A stretch of DNA of 64,000 nt, taken from the NCBI GenBank assembly GCA_963971285.1, contig OZ020251.1, positions 3,472,001 to 3,536,000 on the forward strand, read 5' to 3'. Within the stretch, counting starts at the first letter, position 1. Each line of letters opens with the position of its first letter. The translations under genes were made by a program, and so were the position numbers. The notes beneath the pieces are model-generated. The model did not search any database, was not told where the DNA came from, and was given only the letters and a program-made list of their open reading frames with translations. Origin of the DNA: Astropecten irregularis. Lineage: Eukaryota; Echinodermata; Asteroidea; Paxillosida; Astropectinidae. Positions 50,690 through 61,703 of this stretch are shown here, one piece after another.

Positions 50690-52099
50690 GTGTATCATGA
50701 GTCTACACTACAAGACTAAAATCAAAGTTGATTTCTGAGACAAAATGCAACCCCAGTGTTGTGTTAGAAATGTAGACAACTCACACCTAGATCTTAACTA
50801 CGCTTTACGGATTTGATCCACTCCAAAAATGACATTATTTACTGGGTTAAGTTCGCTATGCACACAGACATGTCAGACATGAAATAGTTACAAATGTGAG
50901 ACACGAAATAGTTACAGACTTATACGAACCGCAAGACATGATTATGTCCAGAGACAGAGAGAGAGGTGTTGAATTACAGATCTACGGGACCACTTTCCCG
51001 GCTCGTGCCTTGCTTATCTCGCTGGCCACGCGCCCGGTAGCACGCCTGGTGTCGTACAAGGGGGCCCTCGTGGCCGACACGAGGCGTGTGGTGGGGTAGA
51101 TAAACCAAGGACAAGGGGGGACCGGGAGGTGTCAAGATGTCAGAAGCTGACAGGAACCTGGCTGGGGTTTTTCGGGGACCTCTAAGTGCTATCAATAAAT
51201 GCTCCTGGTTCTTGCTAATCTTTCACCCACCTTGCGAGTCTGGACTTGGGGAACAGACGGCCAGATGGTCCCGGTAGATCCGGCCTTTCTCAAGGTATAG
51301 GGGAGGACTTCCACAAAGTGCGTTGGTCTCAGTTTCTCAGACGCACATTCAGTCTTCAAGAATAAACAGCAAATCGAAACCACCTGAAATCTTGACGTTT
51401 CTCAAAATTGAAAACCTAAACCAAAATATGATCCACCATTGTGGTTAATATTTAATAAGAATACCCTGGAACTTAACTATAAGTCTAAGACTTTCGTGTC
51501 GAGTTCTGAAAAAAAACTAATAAAGATTTGGGTTTAGTGTCTACGTTTCGACTCAGCGGGCCCGTTCGTGCTGAAGATAAAAATAGGCACCTAGCATTAC
51601 CAGAGAACTTACATTGACCTTATAGGTGCATAATTATTTACAGCCGGAGAAGATGATATTTCGTGAATATTGTAAAGCTGGTTTTGGGACAGTATAGCAT
51701 AGGCTTGGTAGCTGAATTTAAACGATTGTCAATTAGCGTATTGGTCATTTCAATTAAGAGTCAATTTCAAGCCCCAGACCAACGTCCGGTGTTGTCCAGA
51801 CCGTCCCCATTCCAAATGTCTGCTGACCATCATACAATGGACAACTTTGTCAACTATCGGTCCTATAGTGCCAACAATGGAGTGCATTAAAACGATGCAA
51901 ATTCATGTATACACTCTAAAAAAAAAATGGGTAAAATTCTACATGCACGCTTTTTAAAACAATTTCTTGCTTACTTTTGTAATACCGATATTATAATTTC
52001 TTCTTAATCTTTTTCTTCAATATTTTTGTTTTGTTTTCTTCTACAGCCCTATACTATAGTCTAATAGCATGGATATTTGCTAAATGTTTGCAGTGTCCC
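50690..52099. other. Intergenic, with an unexplained GC-rich patch
   Basis: 50985-51180 is far richer in GC than its surroundings and open on both strands (67 and 73 codons). No similarity is recognised. The rest is plain. Confidence 0.4.
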
Positions 52100-52465
52100 T
52101 TTATAGGTAGTAGTATCATACTTTAGTAGCATACAGAAATCTTCACAGATTTACCTATAACTTACAGGGTATGAAGATGGTGATGGTTGAAACATACCGT
52201 TAAAATGTTTCTGCCTGAAATGCTGTATTTATCCCGGAAAGAGTAAAGTCAGTGACCAAAATCATTTTGGATCTTTTACAGATAAAAATATAAATGAGAA
52301 AAGACTTAAGAGATTATGTGGTCGTTTTTCACTGTTTTCTCAAAAACTGGGCACCGTATGGGACTGAAATTTTCACAGGCGACTGCTACTGTATCTTCCT
52401 TGATATCTTTGCCCATGAATCTGCATTTCCTTAACAAAAAACAAAAGAATGATACTACCTTTTAA
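52100..52465. mobile_element. MITE family A copy
   Basis: TTTATAGGTAGTAGTATCAT at the left (GTA duplicated) and AATGATACTACCTTTTAA at the right. Confidence 0.88.
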
Positions 52466-52796
52466 TCTAAGTTCAATTCTATTTCGTTTCGTTTTGTATT
52501 ATTTTGCCTGGGTAGGCCTATTAATAAATTTGGTCAGCGAACTGTGTCTTGTTTTTATTCACCTGGTCGGTTTGTAGAAATTATTATTATTCCAATTGCT
52601 TTGTTTCATATCATTTTCGATAAGATTTAACCATAGCTTTATTATAGTATGACAAAACATGAGTTCAACTTCACCGGTAGACTGTCGCCGATTTTGAGAA
52701 TAATTCATTCGAGGAGCTAGGCGGGATACCAGCTAAGTTAGCCAGGCATTTTATAGGCCAACGCAGGGACGGATCCCAGCTGGATGCTGGTGATAG

Positions 52797-53127
52797 TTAA
52801 AGGTAATATCATACATTGGTTTTTGTCAAAGAAATGCAGATGCATGGGCAAAAATATTAAGTCCCATACGGTGCCAACTTTTTGAGAAAACAGTGAAAAA
52901 CGGCCACGGTATTTCTTATATTGTCTTTTCTCTTTTATTTTTGATCTTTTAAAAGAACAAAAAGATTTTCGGTCATGTTTTACTAATTTCTGGATAAATA
53001 CACCATTTCAAGCGGAACAATTTGAACAGTATGTTTCTACTACCGCCATCTTCATACCCTTTCAGTTATAGGTAAATCTGTGAACATTTCTGTTTTGGTG
53101 TCTTACCAAAGTATGATACTACCTTAA
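52797..53127. mobile_element. MITE family A copy, internally deleted
   Basis: TTAAAGGTAATATCATACAT at the left and AAGTATGATACTACCTTAA at the right. About 40 bases (the TACAGTAACAGTCATCTGTG region) are missing near the left. Confidence 0.88.
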
Positions 53128-53865
53128 ACTGCCGTGTCTAGAACAACCGCCAGATAGACGTTTTGAAATCAAAGAAGCTGAATTTTCTTCTATTTCTTGC
53201 CAAATTTGCTTTAATATCAACTTTTGGCTGAAGAAAACCTAAGCGCTAAGTGCCTGCAACTAAAATATCCCATTACAAAGAACTGCTGTTTTGTTAGACA
53301 AGGCAAGTGATCATTATGCAGGTGATTTCTTGAACATAACTGAAAATGATGAGACACACATTTTTATACATAGAGTGGACGCAGTGTGCTATTAATTATG
53401 TGATTGTGGCAAATGCTTGTGAAAGTGAAATTGAGTTGGCTGAAAGTCATGACTAAAAATAAAACAAGAAGTGATAGGCACGTGTTACCTGTGACATCGC
53501 AGAAACCGATGAAGTGTGTGTATACATGTACACACATTGTCCAATCGGTGGACTATGTTGACGCCATCTTGAAAAGATTCTGTTTTCTCAGATGTCTACG
53601 GTGCCAAACGTTTTGGGGATTTACATAACGAATGGGCACCTCGTTTGCCAAGCCTTCCAATCCAATTACCTCATAATCCTTCTCCTACCTCTCACACTGT
53701 CTAATCCCTCACTCCATTTCCAAATCTAGAATTCTGACCACAAAACGAGACTCCAAACTCTCATGGAATTCACATCGCGTCGTTTATACTGACACCACAT
53801 TATGACTAAAAGTAATCTCAGGCAATTAAAAGTTAATACTTATCAAGTTGTTGAAAATTGTATAT
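53128..53865. other. Intergenic upstream of tRNA-Ile
   Basis: No recognised feature. A 74-codon open frame at 53404-53628 is unrecognised. Confidence 0.4.
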
Positions 53866-53938
53866 GGTCGGTTAGCTCAGTCGGCAGAGCATCGTGCTAA
53901 TAACGCGAGGGTCGTGGGTTCGAGCCCCACACTGACCA
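53866..53938 (+). tRNA. tRNA-Ile (anticodon AAT)
   Basis: This is 73 bases with a full cloverleaf. The acceptor stem GGTCGGT pairs with ACTGACC (one G-T), and A is the discriminator. The D arm is GCTC/GAGC. The anticodon stem TCGTG/CGCGA closes loop CTAATAA with anticodon AAT. The T arm is GTGGG TTCGAGC CCCAC. Box A and box B are intact. No CCA is encoded and there is no intron. T-rich stretches about 40 bases downstream could terminate RNA polymerase III. It closely resembles the standard eukaryotic tRNA-Ile(AAU). Confidence 0.95.
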
Positions 53939-54134
53939 GTGTTATTCTCACGTGTCAGTATTTGACGTTCTTTTATTTTTAAATTCTGTACTGATTATGA
54001 AAACCTTCTTTTAAAAGAGTTAAATATTTAAAAAAGAAAAGAAAAAAAGAAATCAGTCATTTAGGCCTGCCATTGCTACTCGTAATGAGATAAATTTTTC
54101 ATCAAACACTGAGAAAGTTGGTTATAACATAAAC

Positions 54135-54587
54135 TATTATACAGAGTGTCCCAAAAAGAATGCAACACTTTGTGTCGAGAACCATTATATTAAAATTAAA
54201 CTATTTATTACTTCAAGATTAAGATATATGATACAACCATGTCTTGGCCATCACCATGTACAATTTGAGCAAAATTGGACTGAAATTGAGGGAAAAAACT
54301 AAAACCGAATTACCCAACCTCAAAACCCGATTTTCATCTTTCTTTCGTACACATGTGTATTGACCACTTATTCTGGAATACTGCAAATTTGTTTGTAAAG
54401 AGTACTCTTTTAATTGGTCATATTTTCGCCAATTTCAGCCTGATTTTGCTTAAAGTCTACACATTGATAGCCAAGACATGGTTGTATCATATAACTGAAT
54501 CTCGAACTGATAAACAGTTTCATTTTAACATAATGGTTCCCGACACAGTGTTGCGGTTTTTTTTTCTGGTACACCCTGTATAACCAG
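54135..54587. mobile_element. MITE family I, best copy (TA target, mariner-like)
   Basis: TACAGAGTGTCCCAAAAAGA at the left and GGTACACCCTGTATA at the right, flanked by TA. Subterminal GCAACACTTTGTGTCGAGAA is mirrored by GACACAGTGTTGCGG. The ~450-base interior is itself a long imperfect inverted repeat around AGTACTCTTTTAATTGGTC. TACAGGGTGTCCCA ends are typical of Tc1/mariner-derived MITEs. Confidence 0.82.
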
Positions 54588-54596
54588 TGTTTAAAC

Positions 54597-54831
54597 CAGG
54601 GGCCTTTCTCAAAGCCCAGCTCCGGTTCCAGCTCCATTTCGTGAATCCATTCTAAAATTACGGGTATAAAAAAATAGGCTTTTGGCTGCGGTTCGGAAAT
54701 AGATTCTCTGGTTTGAAAAAGAAAACAGATCTGCAGCTTAAATGAAAAACCAAAACATTATTTTCAACATATGGATTACAGAGACGAAGCCGGATTCTGA
54801 GCCGGAGCCGAGGTTGGAGAAAGGCCCCTTC
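54597..54831. mobile_element. Foldback element with AGGGGCCTTTCTC ends
   Basis: CAGGGGCCTTTCTCAAAGCC at the left and GGAGAAAGGCCCCTTC at the right are inverted. The interior contains GCTCCGGTTCCAGCTCC and GAGCCGGAGCCGAGG, also inverted. Confidence 0.75.
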
Positions 54832-55238
54832 TATCAGATATTCAACTGACTAATGTATGGTCACATTGTACAATCCTGTACAGAGTCGTCTTGGATCCAG
54901 ACCTTACCAATGTTTGTCACGCAGAGGATGCATTTAATCAATGGCCGCCATACTCGCTGCATTTATAGACTCAAATTTGAGTACGATCCCTTTCTAGGAA
55001 TTCTGGATGTGAGCAATGGATCAAAAGTTACTGCCGCGTAAAATTGCATTTCAATGAATCCAAACGAAAATATCGGTTTTGCCAGTCACATTGAAAAGGT
55101 CATAATATTAGGGATTAATGAACAATGCACATTGTGTCCAAAAATAGTTTCCAATTGTGTTTATCATGTGTGGTTTGTGTAGTAACTCAACGTACAATTG
55201 TGTAAAGTCTGCAGTAGCCGAAGCCGATGTATCGTATC

Positions 55239-55606
55239 GAAGATTATATCATACTTTGGTTTTTATCAAAGAAATACAGATTCATAGGCAAACATATAAA
55301 GACAGATACAGTAACAGTCATCTGTGAAAATACATATCAGTCCCATACGGTGCCCACTTTTTGAGAAAACAGTGAAAAACAGCCACAGTATTTCTTAAGT
55401 CTTTTCTCTTTTATTGTTGATCTTTTAAAAGATCAAAAAAAATTTCGGTCGTTGTTTTACTAATATCTGGATAAATACACCATTTCATGCGGAAACATTT
55501 TAACGGTATGTTTCTACCAGCACCATCTTCATACCCTGTAAGTTATACGTAAATCTGTGAACATTTCTGTTTCTTACCAAAGTATGATACATGTAGTACA
55601 TTTTAA
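55239..55606. mobile_element. MITE family A copy, ends degraded
   Basis: GAAGATTATATCATACTTTG at the left and AAGTATGATACATGTAGTAC(ATTTTAA) at the right. Confidence 0.87.
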
Positions 55607-55730
55607 ATGCTATAGGAGTATGATTAGCACTCATTTGTTTTTCTTTTAGGCCCTAAGTATTGAGGTTATTGCAGAAAACACTGTGCGCAGTCACCAGCAA
55701 TATACGTCACAGCTTCGGCGGTCAAGTTAG

Positions 55731-56265
55731 TCAACTTTTGTTTTCATGAACAGTCATAGATTATGATTCAGCTTTTTATAAAGTTCAGAGTGACACACTG
55801 ATTCTTGGTGCGTGTTGTGGTTGTACTTAGTTTGTTTTGTTTGTTTCAGAGTGATTAACCGTTTCCTTCTTGTAGGCTAAGTTGTTCTTCCTTTTGTATG
55901 AATGTATAAAAGTTGAAGTATTATTGTTTATTATTGTGATATTTCCCACGATACTCCCGCCAAAATATTCGCTATCGAGAATATCAAAAATTGCAAATTT
56001 ATTGATAGGGTAGTTCTCAAAACAAACAAGGCACACAAGTGTAGGCGGACTACGAATGATTTTTGTTTTATCTGATTAGACAAACGATGAATATATGCTT
56101 AAGCGGTGTCTTTATCTTTCAGCGCTCTGATAAAATGAGTCATGTTATGCAAAGTCGTCATAATTGTGGTGATATCTATGCAAAATTAAGTACACCTACG
56201 TCAGGTTTGTATAGTAAGATGCAATATGGGGAAACACCGGCTTTTTCAAAACATACAATGTACGT
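55731..56265. other. Intergenic, no recognised feature
   Basis: AT-rich. No repeat family recognised. Confidence 0.4.
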
Positions 56266-56705
56266 TTAAAGGCAGTATCATACTTTGGTTTTTGTCAAAG
56301 AAATACAGATTCATGGGCACAAATATCAAGGAAGATACAGTAACAGTCATCTGTGAGAATTTCAGCCCCATACGGTGCCCACTTTTTGAGAAAACAGTGA
56401 AAAACGGCCACGGTATTTCTTAAGTCTTTTCTCTTTTATTTTTGATCGTTTAAAAGATACAGTAACAGTCATCTGTGAGAATTTCAGCCCCATACGGTGC
56501 CCACTTTTTGAGAAAACAGTGAAAAACGGCCACGGTATTTCTTAAGTCTTTTCTCTTTTATTTTTGATCTTTTAAAAGATCTAAAAGATTTTCTGTCGTT
56601 GTTTTACTAATTTCTGGATAAATACACCATTTCAGGCGGGAAAATTTCAACCACGGTAGGTTTCTACCAGCATGTAAATCTGTGAACATTTCAGTTTCTT
56701 ACCAA
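56266..56705. mobile_element. MITE family A copy with 122-base internal duplication
   Basis: TTAAAGGCAGTATCATACTT at the left. The segments 56334-56455 and 56456-56577 are nearly identical (one difference noticed, CGTTT versus CTTTT). The right end is cut by the next copy. Confidence 0.9.
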
Positions 56706-57038
56706 GGTAGTATCATACTTTGGTAGCATACCGAAAAAGAAATCTTCGCAGATTTACGTATAACTGTTAAAATTGTTCTGTGTGAAATTCTGTATTTATT
56801 AAGAAAAGAGTAAAATCAGTGACCAAAATCATTTTTGATCTTTTAAAGATAAAAAACAAAAGAGAACAAACTTAAGAAATACTGTGACCGCTTTTCACTG
56901 TTTTCTCAAAGCTCGTGGGAACCGTTTGGGACTGAAATTTGTATAGATGACTGTTTCTGTATCTAGCTGTCTTGATATTTGTGCCCATGAATCAGTATTT
57001 TTTTGACAAAAACCAAAGTATGATATTACCGGCTTTAA
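56704..57038. mobile_element. MITE family A copy, head joined to the previous copy
   Basis: AAGGTAGTATCATACTTTGG at the left follows the ACC of the previous element's right end; AAAGTATGATATTACCGGCTTTAA at the right. Confidence 0.87.
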
Positions 57039-57424
57039 CATCAACTCTGACAGCTTGTGTACTACTGTATAACACGTGCGATCACGTATAAGATATCCGC
57101 TGTGTTTAGTGTGAACTAGTTTCACTTTGACCATCAAAACAACCGTGTGATAAGCAGCGCGTGTGGTTGGGTGAACACACTGACCAAACGACACGTTAGA
57201 TACCGTTGTGTTTGTATATCAAGGGACATTGTGCAACATTTGTGATGTTTGGCAAGACCAGGGATTTTCCAAATGAGTTCGCTATTGCAATGGAATGCAA
57301 GCACGTGGTAAAGGCAGTAGGCCTAATTGTATCAAATAAAAGAGATTTCAGTAGAAGTCAGTATTATTGTCCATTTACCTCACATGATTGGTATTTAACA
57401 ATAATCATTGTATATGCTAAAGGT

Positions 57425-57802
57425 TTAAAGGTAATATCATACTTCAGTGGTTTTTGTCAAAGAAATGCAGAATCATGGGCAAACAATAATATCAAGACAG
57501 GTACAGTACAAGTCATCTGTGATATTCCCAGTCTCATACGGGGCAGACTTTTTGAGAAAGCCAGTGAAAAACAACCACTGAATTTGTTAAATCTCTTCAC
57601 AGTTATTTGTTTATCTTTTAAAGATTATTGTTTTTTTTGGTCTTTGGTTTTACTCTTTACTTGATACAGCATTTCAGGCAAAACAACTTAAACGGTTTGT
57701 TTCTACCACGACCATCTTTATACCCTGTAAGTTATAGGCAAATTTGTGAACATTTCTCAGTGCAGTGTTGGTATGATACCAAAGTATGATACTTCACCTT
57801 AA
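57425..57802. mobile_element. MITE family A copy
   Basis: TTAAAGGTAATATCATACTT at the left and AAAGTATGATACTTCACCTTAA at the right. More diverged in the centre; the palindrome is lost. Confidence 0.85.
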
Positions 57803-57914
57803 CAAAACATGTGATGTTCAAATCATAATTTTGGGAACATCAATTAGGGGCTATATATCTATAGAGAGGTGCACCCTTCCGGAATTTGATCACTTCGTTC
57901 CTATACTATTGTTG

Positions 57915-58170
57915 CAGGGGTGGATCCAGGGGGGGGGGGTGGGGGCGCAAGCCCCCTTTTTTTCTAGCGAAAAAGAAAAGAAAAAGTCAAGAAGAAAGAA
58001 AGAAGAAACATTATATAGGAAGGGAGGAAGACTCAAAAAGAGACGAAAAAGGAGGACAGACAAAATTAGCTAGCTAAAATCGCCCCGAAATGCATGATCC
58101 GTCGCTATTGAAATGCCGCATTTTATTTCCACGCCCCCCCCCCTTTTGGAAAATCCTGGATCCGCCCCTG
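57915..58170. mobile_element. hAT-like MITE, second family
   Basis: Its ends CAGGGGTGGATCCAGG and CCTGGATCCGCCCCTG are inverted repeats with one mismatch. The interior has G and C homopolymers and an A/G-rich stretch (AAGAAAGAAAGAAG). A CAGGGGCGGATCCAGG-type terminus is common among animal hAT-derived MITEs. I found no clear 8-bp duplication. Confidence 0.75.
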
Positions 58171-58317
58171 TGTTACTTTGTTGCCTGGTCATCATTAGAT
58201 GACATTTCAAGAGAAACGGATCGTTGATTGGTTATCCTTGAAAACCAGGAGCGGATTATTCCAAGGATGATTTCCCCGAAACAAAAACATCAACAACAAT
58301 GCCAGTAATTCCAATAA

Positions 58318-58373
58318 AGATAGTGATGGTAAAAACATACCGTTTAAGTTTTTTTCTGCCTGAAATGCTGTAG
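58318..58373. mobile_element. MITE family A short fragment
   Basis: AGATAGTGATGGTAAAAACA, TACCGTTTAAG and CTGCCTGAAATGCTGTA only. Confidence 0.6.
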
Positions 58374-59001
58374 GCCTAGTTTATCAATTTGCCGTGCACT
58401 TTTCACGTGTAGAAATGTAGGCATTCTGGTATACTCTGTGTCAACCGTCTTCCAAATGTCAAAACGGATCAATTATGCTTCTGCGTTCATAGTACACAAC
58501 ACAGAGTGCTGTGTTTCATCAAAAATGGCACTTTTCGATGTTATCGTTTTTATTCCTCAAAACAGAGAATGAATCAAAAATACAATTTCAAAAACATCTA
58601 CAAACAACTTTATTTTAAATGCTGCTACAAAATAATTACACAGGAATTAAGCTTAACAATAAAACAATATGAGGGACTTAATAGAACTAAGATACAAACT
58701 AAGAAAATAATTTATTGATAAGGTAGGTTTTTAGATTTAGATTTGAAAGAGGACAAGAAACCCATATGTTGTTCTGTTCCAAAGGGGTGGCTTTTCATCC
58801 CCCCTCCCCAAACGGTTCCTAAAAGCTTGACACTCCCCCTGTGGGGTAAGGCTGTGTTGTTTATAATGCTGGTAAGTACACTTGGTTTGTTTGCTTATAA
58901 GTAAATTGATTTGCTGGACATGGCAATTTCATTCGAAAAATCATTATCATATAGGCCTAGAGATATTTGTTCAAGTAATCAGTTCAGCAATGATTGTTTG
59001 T
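58374..59001. other. Intergenic, no recognised feature
   Basis: AT-rich, nothing recognised. Confidence 0.4.
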
Positions 59002-59451
59002 TTAAAGGTAATATCATAGTTTGGTTTTTGTCAAAGAAATACAGATTCATGGGCAAAACTATCGGAGATACAGTAACAGTCATCTGTGAAAATTTCGGTC
59101 CCAAATTTTTATTATGAATGGTTTATTAAAACTGTACTCTTCGCCGCTAAAAGCAGGATTACGAATACAAATTACGAATTCAATATACAATATTGTGCCC
59201 ACTTTTAAAGAAAACAGTGAAAAACAGCCACAGTATTTCTGAAGTATTTTCTCTTTTATTTTTGCTCTTTAAAAGATCAAAAATAATGTTGGTCACTGGT
59301 TTTACTATTTTCCGTATAACTACACCATTTCAGACAGAAAAACGGTTAACAGTACGTTTCTACCATCGCCATCTTTATACCCTGTAAGGTTTAGATAAAC
59401 TTCTGTAAAGATTTCTATTTAGGTACTACCAAAGTATGATACTACCTTTAA
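59002..59451. mobile_element. MITE family A copy with ~90-base insertion
   Basis: TTAAAGGTAATATCATAGTT at the left and AAAGTATGATACTACCTTTAA at the right. 59103-59192 (AAATTTTTATTATGAATGGT ... ACAATATT) is absent from other copies. Confidence 0.87.
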
Positions 59452-59682
59452 AGTACACCTGTGTGACTTTGTAAAAGTAGCGGATGGCTACAGGAAAGGA
59501 AAAGAAAAATGTGTAACACCTTGCAAAAACAATTCCCTGTAATCGAACGGGAAACATGCTATAGTTCAGGGTTCAAATAAAGAAAAAACAAACAAGTAAA
59601 CTTGTGCTATGTTGTCAACTGTGCCATATTCCTAATCGTTTCTCAGTACTGAAAAAGTACAAAGGAAGTAAAAAAAAAATTC

Positions 59683-59755
59683 TGGTCAGTGTGGGGCTCG
59701 AACCCACGACCCTCGCGTTATTAGCACGATTTTCTGCCGACTGAGCTAACCGACC
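59683..59755 (-). tRNA. tRNA-Ile (AAT), D arm damaged, possible pseudogene
   Basis: It is the same as the locus at 53866 except that the 3' strand of the D stem, GAGC, reads GAAA. That breaks two D-stem pairs, while the acceptor, anticodon and T arms stay intact. A run of nine T immediately downstream on the minus strand is a good polymerase III terminator. The 5' flank is similar to that of the copy at 60811-60883, so the two arose by local duplication. Confidence 0.75.
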
Positions 59756-60018
59756 GCGATGTGTCGTTGTCAATATGAATCATATTTTTCTTATCGGTTA
59801 AGATAACATTTTGGCAATTTGGCCAAAGTGCGTTAGGTCTGGAGACGGCGAGAAATATATTCGTTTAGATTCATACAAATACAGTTTGACGCGGCGGTAA
59901 CGTTTGACCCATTGTTCACAGTAGTACATGGTTGGATTTGGAAAAATTTCAGTATTCCTAGAAAGAGGGTCATGACTTAAATTTGAGTCTATAATGCAGC
60001 GACTACGACGGCCATTGA

Positions 60019-60409
60019 TTAAAGGTACAGTACATGATTGGTAACATACCATACCAACATACCCAAACAGAACTTTCAGGGTATAACTTTTACGTATAAG
60101 TATGAAGATGGTGGTGGTAAAAAATGCCGTTAAAATATTTCCGCCTGAAATGGTGTATTTATCCAGAAATAAGTCAAACAAAGACAGAAAACCGTTTTGA
60201 TCTCGGACAAAGATCCAACCCCATTCTTTATGCTTTACTAAGAAAAAATGAGTCGCGGTTTTTCGAAATTTTCTCAGATTTTTTTCAGATTTCTCAGATG
60301 TCCGATTGAGCTTAATTTTTTCACAGTTTTACTAGTTTCCTGTATACATATTGGATAAGATAAAAGTATGTTTGCTGTTCTGTGAAATGCCAATGTATTG
60401 TACATTTAA
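60019..60409. mobile_element. MITE family C copy, TTAA ends
   Basis: TTAAAGGTACAGTACATGAT(TGG) at the left and (CCA)ATGTATTGTACATTTAA at the right. The left half resembles family A (CTGAAATGGTGTATTTATCC). The right half has TTGATCTCGGACAAAGATCC and CTCAGATGTCCGATTGAGCT, shared with 31095-31395 and 23215-23345. Confidence 0.82.
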
Positions 60410-60624
60410 AGCAAAGCATGCATCCTCTACATGACAGCAGTGTTCAGGTCTTGGTCCTAGACGTCTCTGCACGTGATTGAACAATGTGGCCGTTTATTAG
60501 TCAGTTCCTATAGGTTACCGTGCTTATAGTTCTTACAATTTTTGCCAAATTGGCTAAATTCGCAGTATTTTGTGACAAATAATTCTATTCCTTTTCACAT
60601 GATGTAGTAACAGTAAATAAAAGA

Positions 60625-60690
60625 CGGGAGGTCGCCGGTTGGAATCCCGCTTCAGTCAATTTTTCTTTGTTCACTTTTCACTAAATAAAA
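60625..60690 (+). mobile_element. SINE type 1 fragment
   Basis: GGGAGGTCGCCGGTTGGAAT, CCCGCTTCAGTCAATTTTTC and TTTGTTCACTTTTCACTAAA match the box B and tail of the SINE at 44863. The head is missing. Confidence 0.65.
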
Positions 60691-60810
60691 GACTGTTTGT
60701 CTCTATAAAAAGTTGAATCTTTATAGAATTGTTTTCATATGAGTAAAATATTCAAAAATATGATTTCAGATAAATACATTCATTGACAAAAAATATTTAA
60801 AGATCCAATC

Positions 60811-60883
60811 TGGTCAGTGTGGGGCTCGAACCCACGACCCTCGCGTTATTAGCACGATGCTCTGCCGACTGAGCTAACCGACC
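60811..60883 (-). tRNA. tRNA-Ile (AAT)
   Basis: The 73-base gene body appears identical to the + strand copy at 53866. Downstream on the minus strand lies a TTTTTT terminator. The ~80 bases upstream (a stretch including GGTTAAGATAAC and TTTTGGCCAAAGTGCGTTA) recur upstream of the 59683 copy. Confidence 0.95.
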
Positions 60884-60899
60884 CTGATATCAAACAGCT

Positions 60900-61300
60900 A
60901 CATAAATCATATTTAAGTTGGTTAAGATAACGTAATGTCTTTTGGCCAAAGTGCGTTATGTCCTATGCGTGTAATGCGATTCGAGTAAATATGCCGTTGT
61001 ATAAATAAACAGTAGTCACTTTGCCAGATAAAAAAAAAACAGAGCAAAACGCATTTCTCCAAGGAAACTGTTTACAAACTCACTTTCACAAAAGATTCAG
61101 AGCGTAGTCACCAAAGTTTGCTTTTGTTGCAACCTTCAAAATGTTCATTAGCAATTATAGTAACGTCGTTCAAATAAACATAACTCAAAACGAGTTGTGT
61201 AGGCCTATAACAAATTGCCCACTTTCAGAAAAAAAATGGAAGACTTTTTCTGAAACATTTCCGCGAAGAACAGGTTTTTTACGAGTACCCCGTGACATTT
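60900..61300. other. Flank of tRNA-Ile, no further feature
   Basis: Beyond the duplicated tRNA upstream segment (to about 60970) nothing is recognised. Confidence 0.4.
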
Positions 61301-61304
61301 CTAA

Positions 61305-61703
61305 CTAGGAAGCATATAGAATTTGTAAAGATGTGCGTTTGGGCTGAAGTTTGGTACTTTAACAGAAGTGAAGGTCTTAAACTTCCTTACAGACGTAGTT
61401 TCATGTACCTTTTACGCTTTGTTCATCTGGATAGCAGAAATACGGCCGAAATAATCTTGCCCCCTCCGAATCCGTCACGGTTACACCACAGTTTCGAAAT
61501 GCTATACTCAATCGTTCGGACGAACGATCTTTGGAAAAGACACTAAATCTTGATTTCCTTGAAAAAAACAAACAGCATCTGATGAACCAAGATTTCCCAT
61601 GGTGACTGTGTGCACTGATTACGAACAGTTAAGTCACTAATAGTTTCTGTCTCAAACTCAATAATTGTTTTTTTTAGGCCTTGAAAATCTTGTACTCTGC
61701 CTC
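61305..61703. mobile_element. MITE family B copy, ends eroded
   Basis: AATTTGTAAAGATGTGCGTT and GAAGGTCTTAAACTTCCTTA at the left; GGCCTTGAAAATCTTGTACT(CTGCC) at the right. CAATCGTTCGGACGAACGAT and CCATGGTGACTG lie in the middle. Confidence 0.8.

Noticed and set aside
57206-57664. 152-codon open frame, the longest non-repetitive one in the right half
   Set aside because: Its second half is a MITE-A copy (starting at 57425), and the first half has no recognised similarity, splice context or coding bias.
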